A DNA stretch of 64,000 bases from UBA2136 sp963974105. Its GTDB lineage: Bacteria; Pseudomonadota; Alphaproteobacteria; UBA2136. A program made the translations under genes and the position numbers. The notes under the pieces were generated by a model. It saw only the letters and a list, made by a program, of their open reading frames with translations. It ran no database searches and was not told the origin of the DNA. Below, piece after piece: positions 33,779-42,371 of this stretch. Numbering within the stretch: the first letter of the stretch is position 1; every line of letters starts with the position of its first letter. The stretch lies in contig CAXBBG010000002.1 in NCBI GenBank assembly GCA_963974105.1, positions 186,001-250,000 of the forward strand, in the 5' to 3' direction.

Positions 33779-34414
33779 TTAACGCTGCATTTTTTTCTGA
33801 ATAAACTTATACAAGCGGATAACCGCCGCATCAAGGTCATCATTATAAATAACAAAGTCATAGTCTTTACGGTACGAACCAGCTAAATCTTCACTCACAA
33901 AAGAATTGTCGGTGTAGATAGAGGTTTGTATGTCTTTTGCCGCAGCTTCTATGGTGGCTAGACGTTCTGTGCCAGAGTTGCCGCGTGCATTTAAGCGACG
34001 CTCAAGCTCTTGCCTTGTGGGTGGTAAGACTAAAATAGCCAAGGTGTTATCTGGCATTTTTTTGCGTATATCACGCGCGCCAACCCAGTCTATATCTTTT
34101 ATTAGATGGCTTTTTGAAAGCTGCTCTTCAAATTCTTGCTTTAAAGTACCATACTGGCGACCGTGAGGTGCGCTATGTTCTAAAAAGTCGCCATTTTTTA
34201 AGCGTGCATCAAATTCATCTTCTGTTAAGAAATAATGGTGCACACCTTCAATCTCACCATCCCTGATGGCACGCGTTGTAGCAGTTGTAGGTAAATTGAA
34301 CGTGAAAGGCGCTTCTTGGGCTTTATCTAGTTCAATAAATCTTTCTAAAAGCGTGTTTTTACCAGCACCGCTGGGTCCCACAAGGGCAATAAATAAATTT
34401 TTAGGTTGAGTCAT
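33779..34414 (-). CDS. gmk: Guanylate kinase
   Basis: Gmk converts GMP to GDP using ATP. The 211-residue protein has the nucleotide-binding loop GPSGAGKNT, the GMP-binding region TTRAIRDGEIEGVHHYFLT, FLEHSAPHGRQYGT and the core DIDWVGARDIRKK. The start at 34414 is chosen because GGAGG lies 7 bases upstream; a start 19 codons earlier lies in the preceding gene. The P-loop has Asn where Ser is expected after the Lys, by one base change (AAC versus AGC), leaving the following Thr as the only hydroxyl residue there. Confidence 0.93.
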   Translation of the reverse strand: MTQPKNLFIALVGPSGAGKNTLLERFIELDKAQEAPFTFNLPTTATTRAIRDGEIEGVHHYFLTEDEFDARLKNGDFLEHSAPHGRQYGTLKQEFEEQLSKSHLIKDIDWVGARDIRKKMPDNTLAILVLPPTRQELERRLNARGNSGTERLATIEAAAKDIQTSIYTDNSFVSEDLAGSYRKDYDFVIYNDDLDAAVIRLYKFIQKKMQR

Positions 34415-34437
34415 TATCTGACCTCCTGAATAGAATG

Positions 34438-35049
34438 CTATAAAATAACGACAGTAAGCGCATCTCTGCATTCATGTAGGTTCACCTTACAAGGGTAAGA
34501 GCATGTTGCAGCGTAATGCGTGCTGGCAAGTAAACTCATTTCTAATTGATCATTATAAAAATCTATCAATTGTAATGATAGAGATTGCAGTGAACTGTAA
34601 TATGCCTTGAGCGTTTGTAGCGCTGCTGTATATTGCGGCATGTGTTTTTGAAATAATTCACTTTGTTCGCCTGCTTGATATAAGTTATCCATGGCGGTTT
34701 CTATTGTCGCCATTTCAGGGTCTATGTGTTTGTCAAAATTTTCAGCCAACTTTTCCATAAAAATGTTAACTGAAATAATACGTCTTAACGCTTTTGTGTA
34801 ATAGTCAAATTCACAAGTGGCGATTATTTGGTTGAAGTCATCATCATTCTCAAGCTTTTCAGCGTTGTTTAAAATGTGTTCTTCAATTTGATGCAAGTAT
34901 TCAAGGTTGTCACTATATGCAAGGCCTAAGTCATATTCAAAACGGTCAGGGTCTTGCTTGTAATGGTCTAAAAATGTTTTAGGGCTAACAAGAGGGAAAT
35001 TTCCCAAGTCTACAGCTAAAAATGATTCAGCAATGACAGGTGTTTTCAT
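34438..35049 (-). CDS. Hypothetical protein, 203 aa
   Basis: I do not recognise this soluble, mostly helical protein, which is rich in Asp, Glu, Tyr and Leu and has no signal peptide or membrane segment. Three cysteines lie near the C-terminus (CSYPC and HEC), possibly a metal site. The ATG at 35049 has GAGG upstream. It ends 23 bases before the gmk start on the same strand, so the two may be co-transcribed. Confidence 0.65.
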   Translation of the reverse strand: MKTPVIAESFLAVDLGNFPLVSPKTFLDHYKQDPDRFEYDLGLAYSDNLEYLHQIEEHILNNAEKLENDDDFNQIIATCEFDYYTKALRRIISVNIFMEKLAENFDKHIDPEMATIETAMDNLYQAGEQSELFQKHMPQYTAALQTLKAYYSSLQSLSLQLIDFYNDQLEMSLLASTHYAATCSYPCKVNLHECRDALTVVIL

Positions 35050-35228
35050 AAGTTTGTACCTCAATAGAAGTTGCAAAAAATGCAAAAGGTGTCAAAAAAG
35101 TAAAGATAGTTCATAAATTTCCTGCATTTTACATAAAATTACAATTGTACACAATGTTTTTTTGCTTTTATAAGTGTGCCCGTGTGATACTCTATAAGTA
35201 ATAAAGGTTATAAATAAGGAACTTCAAG

Positions 35229-36167
35229 GTGTCTGGCTTAAAAATACACGAAATGAAAAAGTTTAAAGTGAGTGAGCTTTTCGGCTTTCAAAGCGATAAA
35301 GAGGTGATGGGCTTTGCATCAAAAGATGAATTTGTGCCTGAAATTGACCCTTCCTACCACTTTGACCCAGAAACAACGATGATTATCCTTGCTGGGTTTG
35401 AAAATAATTTAAAAATATTAGTACAAGGTTACCACGGTACGGGTAAGTCAACACATATAGAACAAGTTGCAGCCCGTTTAAACTGGCCTTGTTTTCGTTT
35501 GAACTTAGACGGGCATATTTCACGCTTAGACCTTGTAGGAAAAGACGCTATTGTATTAGAAGATGGCAAGCAGGTAACAACTTTTAAAGAAGGTATCTTA
35601 CCTTGGGCATTAAGTCGCCCTATGGCGTTGGTGTTGGACGAGTATGATGCAGGTCGACCTGAGGTGATGTTTGTTATTCAGCGCCTTATGGAGAAAGATG
35701 GTGGTTTAGCACTGCCTGACCAAAACCGCGTCATTCACCCACATGCTGGGTTTAGATTATTTGGCACGTCAAATACGGTTGGTTTGGGTGACTCTACAGG
35801 TTTGTATCAAGGCACATATCACCTTAATCAGGCTCAACTTGACAGGTGGAATATGGTTACACATCTCAACTATTTAGAAGAGTCTTGGGAAGTTCAAGTG
35901 GTTTTATCAAAGGTGCCTTCGTTACATAATGCAACTGATTTGGTTGAAAAAATGGTGCGTTTAGCTGGGCTAACAAGGGTTGGATTTATGGCAGGAGACT
36001 TGTCTTCTGTTATGTCACCGCGCACAGTTATTATGTGGGCGCAAAACGTTGGTATTGTAGACGATGTTTACCGTGCTTTTGTCTTAACTTTTATGAATAG
36101 ATGTGATGTGAATGACAAAGAAACTTTAAATGAATATTACGTGCGTGTTTTTGGCGCTATATCATAG
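35229..36167 (+). CDS. cobS: CobS-like AAA+ ATPase (aerobic cobaltochelatase subunit family)
   Basis: This is a 312-residue MoxR-type AAA+ protein. The Walker A motif is GYHGTGKST near residue 70, Walker B is ALVLDEYDAGRPEVMFVIQR, sensor 1 lies in FGTSNTVGLGD and an Arg finger in QAQLDRW. The N-terminal KVSELFGF ... EFVPEIDPSYHFDPETT is typical of CobS. In cobalamin synthesis CobS works with CobT and CobN to insert Co2+ into hydrogenobyrinic acid diamide. No cobN or other cob gene is present here, and CobS/CobT pairs are also found in alphaproteobacteria without B12 synthesis, so the substrate is uncertain. GTG start with AAGGA upstream. Confidence 0.9.
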   Translation: MSGLKIHEMKKFKVSELFGFQSDKEVMGFASKDEFVPEIDPSYHFDPETTMIILAGFENNLKILVQGYHGTGKSTHIEQVAARLNWPCFRLNLDGHISRLDLVGKDAIVLEDGKQVTTFKEGILPWALSRPMALVLDEYDAGRPEVMFVIQRLMEKDGGLALPDQNRVIHPHAGFRLFGTSNTVGLGDSTGLYQGTYHLNQAQLDRWNMVTHLNYLEESWEVQVVLSKVPSLHNATDLVEKMVRLAGLTRVGFMAGDLSSVMSPRTVIMWAQNVGIVDDVYRAFVLTFMNRCDVNDKETLNEYYVRVFGAIS

Positions 36168-36175
36168 GCTGTTGA

Positions 36176-37915
36176 ATGGCAGACATTGACGCTCTAAAAA
36201 AATCAATTATAGAAACGACGCGTGCTCTTTCTGGCAATGCAGAGCTTTCTGTGCGCTTTGGTGACGTGGCGCACATATCTGCACATGAAATTATTTTACC
36301 TATATTTGAAGATGAACAGGGCTTTAATGCTGCGCTTGTAAAGGGGCAAGCGGATAGGCTTGCTTTTATCTATAGATACGGAGATGCAGCCGATATATTT
36401 ACGCAGTTTGCAAACGAAGATGACAGTGTTTTAACTATTTTGGCCATGATGGAAACGGCTAGGACAGAAAGTCAGGGTCTGCAAGATTTTCCAGGAAGTA
36501 TTCAGCATATTGAGCCGCTTTTACATTTAGAAGAACTATATTTTGGCGAAAAAGGGGAAGATATACAAAGCCAAGGCTATGTTGCCTCGTTGATGCTAAA
36601 AAAACGTTTGACGGGCAATCTTTCGCTTGAAGCAAAAGTTTTGTGTAAACGTTTAGAGTTCTTAGTGCCTATACCCTTAAAAGTGTGGGCGGAGCGGGCA
36701 AATTTTGAAACACGAGAGGCGCGTTTGAAGTCTTACCAGCAGTTGGTTGATTTATTAGAAATTCAAAAGCAATCATCGAAAAAATCTTCTTCAAGTTCTG
36801 CAGACAGCACAGTCGAAGACTATAAGGATATGCAAGGTGATGACGCCACATCAGAGGTGGCTGGTGAAAGCGAAACGATTAAAGAAATGGACGGCGAAGA
36901 TAGCGCCGTGCTGAATGATGACGATAATGCGGGTTATTCTTTTATTGATATGGCGCAGTCTTCTATGCCGTATTTTTTTAAGGCAAATGTATCAACCCCT
37001 TCTTATAGGGCATACACGAAAACGTTTGATGTAGAAGAGGATATTTCTAAACTTGTGGACGATTCTGAAAAGGAATTTTTAAGAAATAAGTTTGCATCTT
37101 TATCGAAGTCACACAAGGGGTTGGCGCGTCAATTAAGCGTGAAGCTTATGCGCAAGCTTATGTCAAGGCTAGAGCTTGGCTGGCAATTGGACAAGGAAGA
37201 AGGCGTGTTAGATGCGTCAAAGCTTGCAGGCTTCATTGCAGGTGGTAGTGACACAATTTTTAGGTTACCACGTAAAAGAGAAGTGATGGATACAGCGGTA
37301 ACCATCTTGGTTGATAATTCAGGATCTATGCGTGGGCGCCCTATAGAGATGGCGGCTATTACGACAGATATTCTTGCAAAAACATTAGAAAATTGTGGCG
37401 TAAGTACTGAAGTTCTTGGGTTTACAACTAAGGCGTGGAAGGGCGGCGAAAGCCGTCTGGGCTGGATAAGTGACGGCAAGCCAGAACATCCAGGGCGCTT
37501 GAATGACTTGCTGCATATTGTTTATAAAAAAGGGCTTTCGTCATACAAAAAACAAAAAGACAATTTTGCATATATGCTTGCAGATGACCTTTTAAAAGAA
37601 AACGTAGATGGCGAAAGTTTGCTATGGGCTTATAAACGTTTATTGCGCCGTGCCTCTGGGCGTAAAATATTATTGGTAATAAGCGATGGTGCACCTGTGG
37701 ACTATGCGACAGATAGGCATAACGAAGTTGGATACTTAGACCAACACCTTAAACAAGTGATTGCGCGTATTGAATGCAATAAAAAGGTTGAAATTGTCGC
37801 TGTGGGTATTGGGCATGATGTCGAGCGTTATTATAAAAACGCCGTCATGATAGAAAATCCAGAAATGCTTGGAGAAACGTTATTGCAAGAACTTGTAAAG
37901 CTTTTTGAAGAATAA
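36176..37915 (+). CDS. cobT: CobT-like VWA-domain protein (cobaltochelatase subunit family)
   Basis: This 579-residue partner of CobS lies 8 bases downstream of it. The N-terminal part is the CobT domain, the middle (residues about 200-260) is a Ser/Asp/Glu-rich acidic linker, and the C-terminal 200 residues form a von Willebrand A domain with a complete MIDAS metal site: DNSGSMRG, a Thr in AAITTD and the Asp in VISDGAPVDY. The pair forms an AAA+/VWA chaperone-like motor as in Mg- and Co-chelatases. A terminator follows. As with CobS, the real client here is not shown by the context. Confidence 0.9.
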   Translation: MADIDALKKSIIETTRALSGNAELSVRFGDVAHISAHEIILPIFEDEQGFNAALVKGQADRLAFIYRYGDAADIFTQFANEDDSVLTILAMMETARTESQGLQDFPGSIQHIEPLLHLEELYFGEKGEDIQSQGYVASLMLKKRLTGNLSLEAKVLCKRLEFLVPIPLKVWAERANFETREARLKSYQQLVDLLEIQKQSSKKSSSSSADSTVEDYKDMQGDDATSEVAGESETIKEMDGEDSAVLNDDDNAGYSFIDMAQSSMPYFFKANVSTPSYRAYTKTFDVEEDISKLVDDSEKEFLRNKFASLSKSHKGLARQLSVKLMRKLMSRLELGWQLDKEEGVLDASKLAGFIAGGSDTIFRLPRKREVMDTAVTILVDNSGSMRGRPIEMAAITTDILAKTLENCGVSTEVLGFTTKAWKGGESRLGWISDGKPEHPGRLNDLLHIVYKKGLSSYKKQKDNFAYMLADDLLKENVDGESLLWAYKRLLRRASGRKILLVISDGAPVDYATDRHNEVGYLDQHLKQVIARIECNKKVEIVAVGIGHDVERYYKNAVMIENPEMLGETLLQELVKLFEE

Positions 37916-37932
37916 ACTTACTCTTTGATATG

Positions 37933-37961
37933 AAACACTCATTTAAAAAGTGTTTTTTTTA
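37933..37961 (+). terminator. Terminator after cobT
   Basis: The stem AAACACT/AGTGTTT has a 9-base loop followed by eight T residues. Confidence 0.8.
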
Positions 37962-37982
37962 TAGGCAAAATACCACCCGAAT

Positions 37983-38015
37983 ATACTTGACTAGCTTGAA
38001 TGGTTTTTATATAAA
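37983..38015 (+). promoter_or_regulatory. Promoter of the isc operon with IscR type-1-like half-site
   Basis: The -35 box TTGACT and the -10 box TATAAA are 17 bases apart. The -35 box is embedded in ATACTTGACTA, which matches the left half of the E. coli IscR type-1 consensus (ATASYYGACTR). The right half is weak. This predicts autorepression of the operon by [2Fe-2S]-IscR. Confidence 0.65.
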
Positions 38016-38031
38016 TAGTTAGAGGGAATAT

Positions 38032-38529
38032 ATGATGACAGGAATGGGTGAAATGCAACTTTCGACAAGAGGTCGTTACGCAGTAATGGCACTAATTGAC
38101 TTGGCAGCTCTGCAATCAGAGCAAGAAGAAAAGCCACGTGCCGTTAAATTAGAAGAAATTGCCAATAGGCAAGGTATCTCCCTGTCATATTTAGAACAAC
38201 TGTTTGCGCAGTTACGTAAGTCGGACGTTGTTAAAAGTGTACGTGGGCCAGGGGGCGGTTATAAGCTGGCACGTAGCGAAGAAGAAATTCACATTATTGA
38301 TATTATTGATGCTGTCAACGAAGGCACTAAAGCCATTCGTTGTGACGGCGTAACAGGCTGCTTACCAACGGGGCATTGTAACTCTCATGACTTATGGTCG
38401 GCCTTGGGTGACCATATTGACGACTTTATGCGCCAAGTTAGCTTGAAAATGGCCCGTGAAAAGGACATTGTTGTTAATGGTAAGTCTTTGGTCAAGAAAA
38501 GGGAGAAGGTACATGTCCATATATCTTGA
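38032..38529 (+). CDS. iscR: Rrf2-family Fe-S cluster regulator IscR
   Basis: IscR represses the isc operon when it carries a [2Fe-2S] cluster and so matches Fe-S assembly to need. The 165-residue protein has the winged helix (MQLSTRGRYAVMALIDLA and YLEQLFAQLRK), the wing VRGPGGGYKLAR and the cluster ligands C104, C110 and C116 in a C-x5-C-x5-C pattern. AGAGGGA precedes the ATG; starts at codons 2 or 5 are also possible. The next gene starts inside its 3' end (17-base overlap). Confidence 0.95.
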   Translation: MMTGMGEMQLSTRGRYAVMALIDLAALQSEQEEKPRAVKLEEIANRQGISLSYLEQLFAQLRKSDVVKSVRGPGGGYKLARSEEEIHIIDIIDAVNEGTKAIRCDGVTGCLPTGHCNSHDLWSALGDHIDDFMRQVSLKMAREKDIVVNGKSLVKKREKVHVHIS

Positions 38530-39637
38530 TAATAACGGTACAACACCTTTAAAGGAATATGTAAAAGAAGTGACGGTAGCGCACCTCGATACATTTGGTA
38601 ATCCTTCTTCTGCTCACTGTGAAGGTCAAAAGGCACGTATGGCAATAGACCATGCAAGACGCTTGGTGGCGCAGACCGTAAATGTACGTGGCGAACAGGT
38701 TGTGTTTACAGCTTCAGGTACAGAAAGCAATGTTATGGCTTTAAAAGGGGTTTTGTCTCTATGCCCACATAAGCGCCTTATTACATCTCCAACAGAACAT
38801 AGCTCTGTTTATAATACAGCTAAAGCACTAGAAGAAGAGGGGGTAGACGTTGTTTATTTACCTGTGAATAAAGCAGGGGTTATATGCCTAGATACACTAG
38901 AGGCAGAGCTTCAAGCCAAACCAACTTCTTTAGTTTCTATTATGGCCGCAAATAATGAAACGGGTGTGAAGCAACCAATAGAAGAAATAGCAAGGCTTTC
39001 TAAAACTTATGATGCAAAATGTCATATAGACGCGGTTCAGATATTAGCGAAGGAAGAAATAAACTTTCCTACAATGAATATAGACTCGCTTTCTGTGTCT
39101 TTTCATAAGATAGGTGGCCCTAAAGGGTGTGCTGCTCTTATATTGAAGAATGAATTAAAAATGGCTTCTCTTATAACAGGGGGAGGGCAAGAGCGTTATA
39201 GAAGATCAGGGACAGAGAATACACTCGGTATTATAGGTTCAGGTGCGTCGTGTGAAAAGGTTGCTGAGAGTATAGAAGATATGCCTCGCCTAAAAGATCT
39301 GCGTCAAACACTTGAAGATGGCATAAAGGCAATTGTGCCAGATGCCATTATTGTAGGGGAAGATGCAGATCGCCTTCCTGTGACAACATCGGCCATTATT
39401 CCAAACACTTCAGCGGAAACGATATTACTTTCTTTAGATATGAAAGGAATATGTATCTCCCAAGGTTCCGCTTGCTCTAGCGGTAAGTCTGTACCTTCAC
39501 GTGTACTTACAGCGCAAGGCTACACAGAGTCACAAGCTCTTGCTGGTTTGCGCATTTCTATGGCATGGCATAATACAGCTGCTGATGTCGAAAAATTTTT
39601 ACAAACATTTAAAACAACGATGGAACGTTTAAGGTAA
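38513..39637 (+). CDS. Cysteine desulfurase family protein (first of tandem pair)
   Basis: This 374-residue PLP enzyme is of the NifS/IscS class. The PLP lysine is K199 in SFHKIGGPKG, the catalytic loop Cys is C321 in SQGSACSSGK, and SGTESNVMALKG and MAANNETGVKQP are the other conserved blocks. The ATG at 38513 has GGGAGAAGG upstream and lies inside iscR. It is clearly different from the IscS encoded 6 bases downstream. Rickettsia also has such a tandem of a divergent desulfurase followed by IscS. It may supply sulfur to a different acceptor, or assist IscS. Confidence 0.92.
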   Translation: MSIYLDNNGTTPLKEYVKEVTVAHLDTFGNPSSAHCEGQKARMAIDHARRLVAQTVNVRGEQVVFTASGTESNVMALKGVLSLCPHKRLITSPTEHSSVYNTAKALEEEGVDVVYLPVNKAGVICLDTLEAELQAKPTSLVSIMAANNETGVKQPIEEIARLSKTYDAKCHIDAVQILAKEEINFPTMNIDSLSVSFHKIGGPKGCAALILKNELKMASLITGGGQERYRRSGTENTLGIIGSGASCEKVAESIEDMPRLKDLRQTLEDGIKAIVPDAIIVGEDADRLPVTTSAIIPNTSAETILLSLDMKGICISQGSACSSGKSVPSRVLTAQGYTESQALAGLRISMAWHNTAADVEKFLQTFKTTMERLR

Positions 39638-39643
39638 TAAAAT

Positions 39644-40855
39644 ATGAAAAAACCTATCTACTTAGATTATCAAGCAACCACACCAACCGACCCACGGGTG
39701 GTAGAGGCGATGAACCCTTACTGGTTTGACATGCCAGGTAACCCACATTCACGCACACACCAGTTTGGCTGGGACGCAGAAGTTGCCACCGAAAAAGCAC
39801 GTAAGCAAATTGCTGACGTTATAGGTGCTGACCCGCGTGAAATTGTGTTTACTTCAGGTGCGACAGAATCAAACAATATGGCGCTTAAAGGTGCCGCTGA
39901 ATTTTATGGTGCTAAGGGTAAGCATATTATTACCGTTGTGACAGAACACAAATGTGTGCTCGATAGCTGCCGTCACTTGGCAGAACAAGGGTTTGATATT
40001 ACTTATCTACCTGTAAAATCGAATGGACTGCTTGACTTAGATGTTTTAAAAAATGCTATCCGCGAAGACACTATTATTGTGAGCGTTATGCATGCCAACA
40101 ACGAAATTGGCGTGATCCAAGATATTGGCGCCATTGGTGCAATATGTAAAGAACATGGCGTTAAGTTCCACACCGACTGTGCACAAAGCTTTGGTAAATT
40201 ACCTATTGATGTGAACGAAATGAACATTGACTGTATGTCTATTTCTAGCCACAAAGTTTATGGCCCAATGGGTATGGGCGCTTTATACGTTAGCCGTAAA
40301 CCACGTATGCGTGTGCGCCCTATCATTCATGGTGGCGGACAAGAACGTGGCATGCGTAGTGGCACACTGCCAACGCCACTTATTGTTGGTTTTGGTGAAG
40401 CCGCTGAAATTGCAGCTAAGGAAATGGTTGCTGAAAATGCACGCCTGCTTAAACTGCGCGATAAAATAATAGACACCATTCAGGCGGCTATTCCACACGT
40501 CTTTCTTAACGGTGACCGTGAACAGCGTCTGGCAGGTAATTTAAATCTTTCTTTCGCTTACGTGGAGGGTGAGTCTTTGATGATGTCCATTAAGGACTTG
40601 GCGGTGTCTTCTGGCTCGGCCTGTACATCGGCTTCGCTTGAACCATCATACGTTTTACGTGCCCTTGGCTTAAGTGACGATATGGCGCATACATCTATTC
40701 GTATTGGTATTGGTCGTTTCACAACAGAAGAAGAGGTGGACTTTGCCCTTGAAACTATATTGGCGCAAGTACAAAAACTACGCGACATGAGCCCACTTTG
40801 GGAAATGGTACAAGAAGGTGTTGATCTATCAAAAATTGAATGGGCAGAACATTAA
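39644..40855 (+). CDS. iscS: Cysteine desulfurase IscS
   Basis: IscS takes sulfur from L-cysteine and passes it to IscU, and to tRNA-thiolation proteins such as MnmA. The 403-residue protein has the canonical N-terminus MKKPIYLDYQATTPTDPRVV, the PLP lysine K204 in SSHKVYGPMG, HTDCAQSFGK, GGGQERGMRSGT and the catalytic C327 in SSGSACTSASLEPSYVLRAL. Length and C-terminal LRDMSPLWEM tail are typical of group I IscS. It is followed by a 121-base gap before iscU. Confidence 0.97.
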   Translation: MKKPIYLDYQATTPTDPRVVEAMNPYWFDMPGNPHSRTHQFGWDAEVATEKARKQIADVIGADPREIVFTSGATESNNMALKGAAEFYGAKGKHIITVVTEHKCVLDSCRHLAEQGFDITYLPVKSNGLLDLDVLKNAIREDTIIVSVMHANNEIGVIQDIGAIGAICKEHGVKFHTDCAQSFGKLPIDVNEMNIDCMSISSHKVYGPMGMGALYVSRKPRMRVRPIIHGGGQERGMRSGTLPTPLIVGFGEAAEIAAKEMVAENARLLKLRDKIIDTIQAAIPHVFLNGDREQRLAGNLNLSFAYVEGESLMMSIKDLAVSSGSACTSASLEPSYVLRALGLSDDMAHTSIRIGIGRFTTEEEVDFALETILAQVQKLRDMSPLWEMVQEGVDLSKIEWAEH

Positions 40856-40976
40856 AAGACAGTATCTTTTATAAAATAAAGAAATAAATATGATTTCCCC
40901 TTGTAATTTGGGCGTAAACACTTAAAAATAGACTATGAAACACCCATAATAAGGGTATAGAAAAGGAATTGATGAC

Positions 40977-41357
40977 ATGGCATACTCAGATAAAGTAATG
41001 GACCACTACAACCACCCACGTAATGTTGGTTCAATGGACAAAACCGAAAAAGCTGTTGGTACAGGCATGGTGGGCGCACCTGCATGCGGTGACGTGATGA
41101 AACTTCAAATTCAAGTCAGCGAAAATGGTGTGATTGAAGATGCTAAGTTTAAAACATTTGGCTGCGGAAGCGCTATCGCTTCTTCTTCTCTTGCGACTGA
41201 AATGCTTAAAGGTATGACGCTTGAGCAAGCAACAGAAATTAAAAACTCTGACATTGCAACCGAGCTTGCATTGCCACCTGTTAAAATTCACTGTTCAATT
41301 TTAGCAGAAGACGCGATTAAAGCGGCTATCAGCGACTATAAGTCAAAACAAGCATAG
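40977..41357 (+). CDS. iscU: Fe-S cluster scaffold protein IscU
   Basis: IscU is the scaffold on which [2Fe-2S] clusters are built before transfer by HscA/HscB. The 126-residue protein has the three ligand cysteines C37, C63 and C106, Asp39 next to C37 (GAPACGDVMKLQI), and the HscA-binding motif as LPPVKIHCSI (the usual LPPVK sequence). AAGGAATTG precedes the ATG. Confidence 0.97.
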   Translation: MAYSDKVMDHYNHPRNVGSMDKTEKAVGTGMVGAPACGDVMKLQIQVSENGVIEDAKFKTFGCGSAIASSSLATEMLKGMTLEQATEIKNSDIATELALPPVKIHCSILAEDAIKAAISDYKSKQA

Positions 41358-41377
41358 TTTTATAGAAAGTTAACACT

Positions 41378-41707
41378 TTGGCTTTAATCACCATTACAGA
41401 ACATGCAGCAGGGCAAATGCACGCGATGCTAGAGCGTCGTGGTACGCCTGAAGCGTATATACGCATGGGTATTAAAACGGCAGGTTGCAGTGGTCTTGGT
41501 TACCGCCTTGAATATGCCGACAGCATAGAAGCGGGTGACGAATTGGTTGAAGAACATGGTGCACGTGTTCTTATCGACCCTAAAGCTTTAATTTACATCA
41601 TTGGTACCGAAATTGATTTTGCGACCAATGATTTGCGTGAAGGCTTTGTATTTACAAATCCTAACAAAAAGGGTGAGTGCGGCTGTGGTGAAAGCTTTAC
41701 CGTTTAA
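41378..41707 (+). CDS. iscA: A-type Fe-S carrier IscA
   Basis: This 109-residue A-type carrier has the three conserved cysteines C37 (KTAGCSGLGY) and C101/C103 (ECGCGESF). It delivers [4Fe-4S] clusters or iron to apo-proteins. The likely start is a TTG 20 bases after iscU; ALITITEHAAGQM is the standard family N-terminus and no ATG is available at that place. Confidence 0.95.
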   Translation: MALITITEHAAGQMHAMLERRGTPEAYIRMGIKTAGCSGLGYRLEYADSIEAGDELVEEHGARVLIDPKALIYIIGTEIDFATNDLREGFVFTNPNKKGECGCGESFTV

Positions 41708-41788
41708 TAGATTTTCTTAAGGTAATGGCGTGCTAAACTTTACAAGGTCTATGACTTTATATTTATGACTTAATAAAAAAGAACAAAA

Positions 41789-42367
41789 ATGAACAACAAC
41801 AATATATGCTGGTCTTGCCATAGCTCTATTAAGCCCCATGCACTTTTTTGTGATGTTTGTTCTGTTGTTCAGCCGCCTATGTCTATTTCACCGTTTCAGC
41901 TGTTTGGTATTAAACCTTCTTTTGATGTAAATCAGCAAGTGGTTGAAGAAACATATTTAAGCCTGCAAAAGCAATTGCACCCCGATAACTTTGTGAATAA
42001 GTCTCCAAGTGAGCAAATGTACGCCATGAGTGCAGGTGCGAATTTAAATGACGCGTACAATATCTTAACAGACAGCGTTAACTTGTCATGTCAAATACTT
42101 GAAATAAATGGGTTTATGGATATTTTGAACCGTAAGCCTTCTGCCGCTTTAATGGGCGAGCAGTTTGAATTACGTGAAGCTTTAGATGAAGATGAAAACC
42201 TTGAAAACCTAAAGCAAGATGTAGCCAAACGTATAGAAGAATGTTATAAAAATCTGTCGGCTTCATTTAGCAAGCAAGACTATAAAAATGCAGTTGACCA
42301 AACAATAGAATTGCGTTTTTTAACTAAATTCGCAAAAGACGTAAAACGTAAGCTTAGAAAAAAATAA
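41789..42367 (+). CDS. hscB: Co-chaperone HscB with N-terminal zinc ribbon
   Basis: HscB is the J-domain partner of HscA that brings IscU to it. The 192-residue protein starts with a zinc-ribbon-like segment with cysteines at 7, 10, 21 and 24 (CWSCHSS ... LFCDVCSV), then a J-domain with HPD at 64-66 (QLHPDNF) and a C-terminal three-helix IscU-binding domain. E. coli HscB lacks the zinc ribbon; mitochondrial HSC20 proteins and some alphaproteobacterial HscB proteins have it, so this feature fits the lineage. Confidence 0.93.
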   Translation: MNNNNICWSCHSSIKPHALFCDVCSVVQPPMSISPFQLFGIKPSFDVNQQVVEETYLSLQKQLHPDNFVNKSPSEQMYAMSAGANLNDAYNILTDSVNLSCQILEINGFMDILNRKPSAALMGEQFELREALDEDENLENLKQDVAKRIEECYKNLSASFSKQDYKNAVDQTIELRFLTKFAKDVKRKLRKK

Positions 42368-42371
42368 ATAA

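Noticed and set aside
35050..35228. Cobalamin riboswitch before cobS
   Set aside because: No B12-box (GCCACTG-type) or other conserved riboswitch core was visible in the 179 bases upstream.
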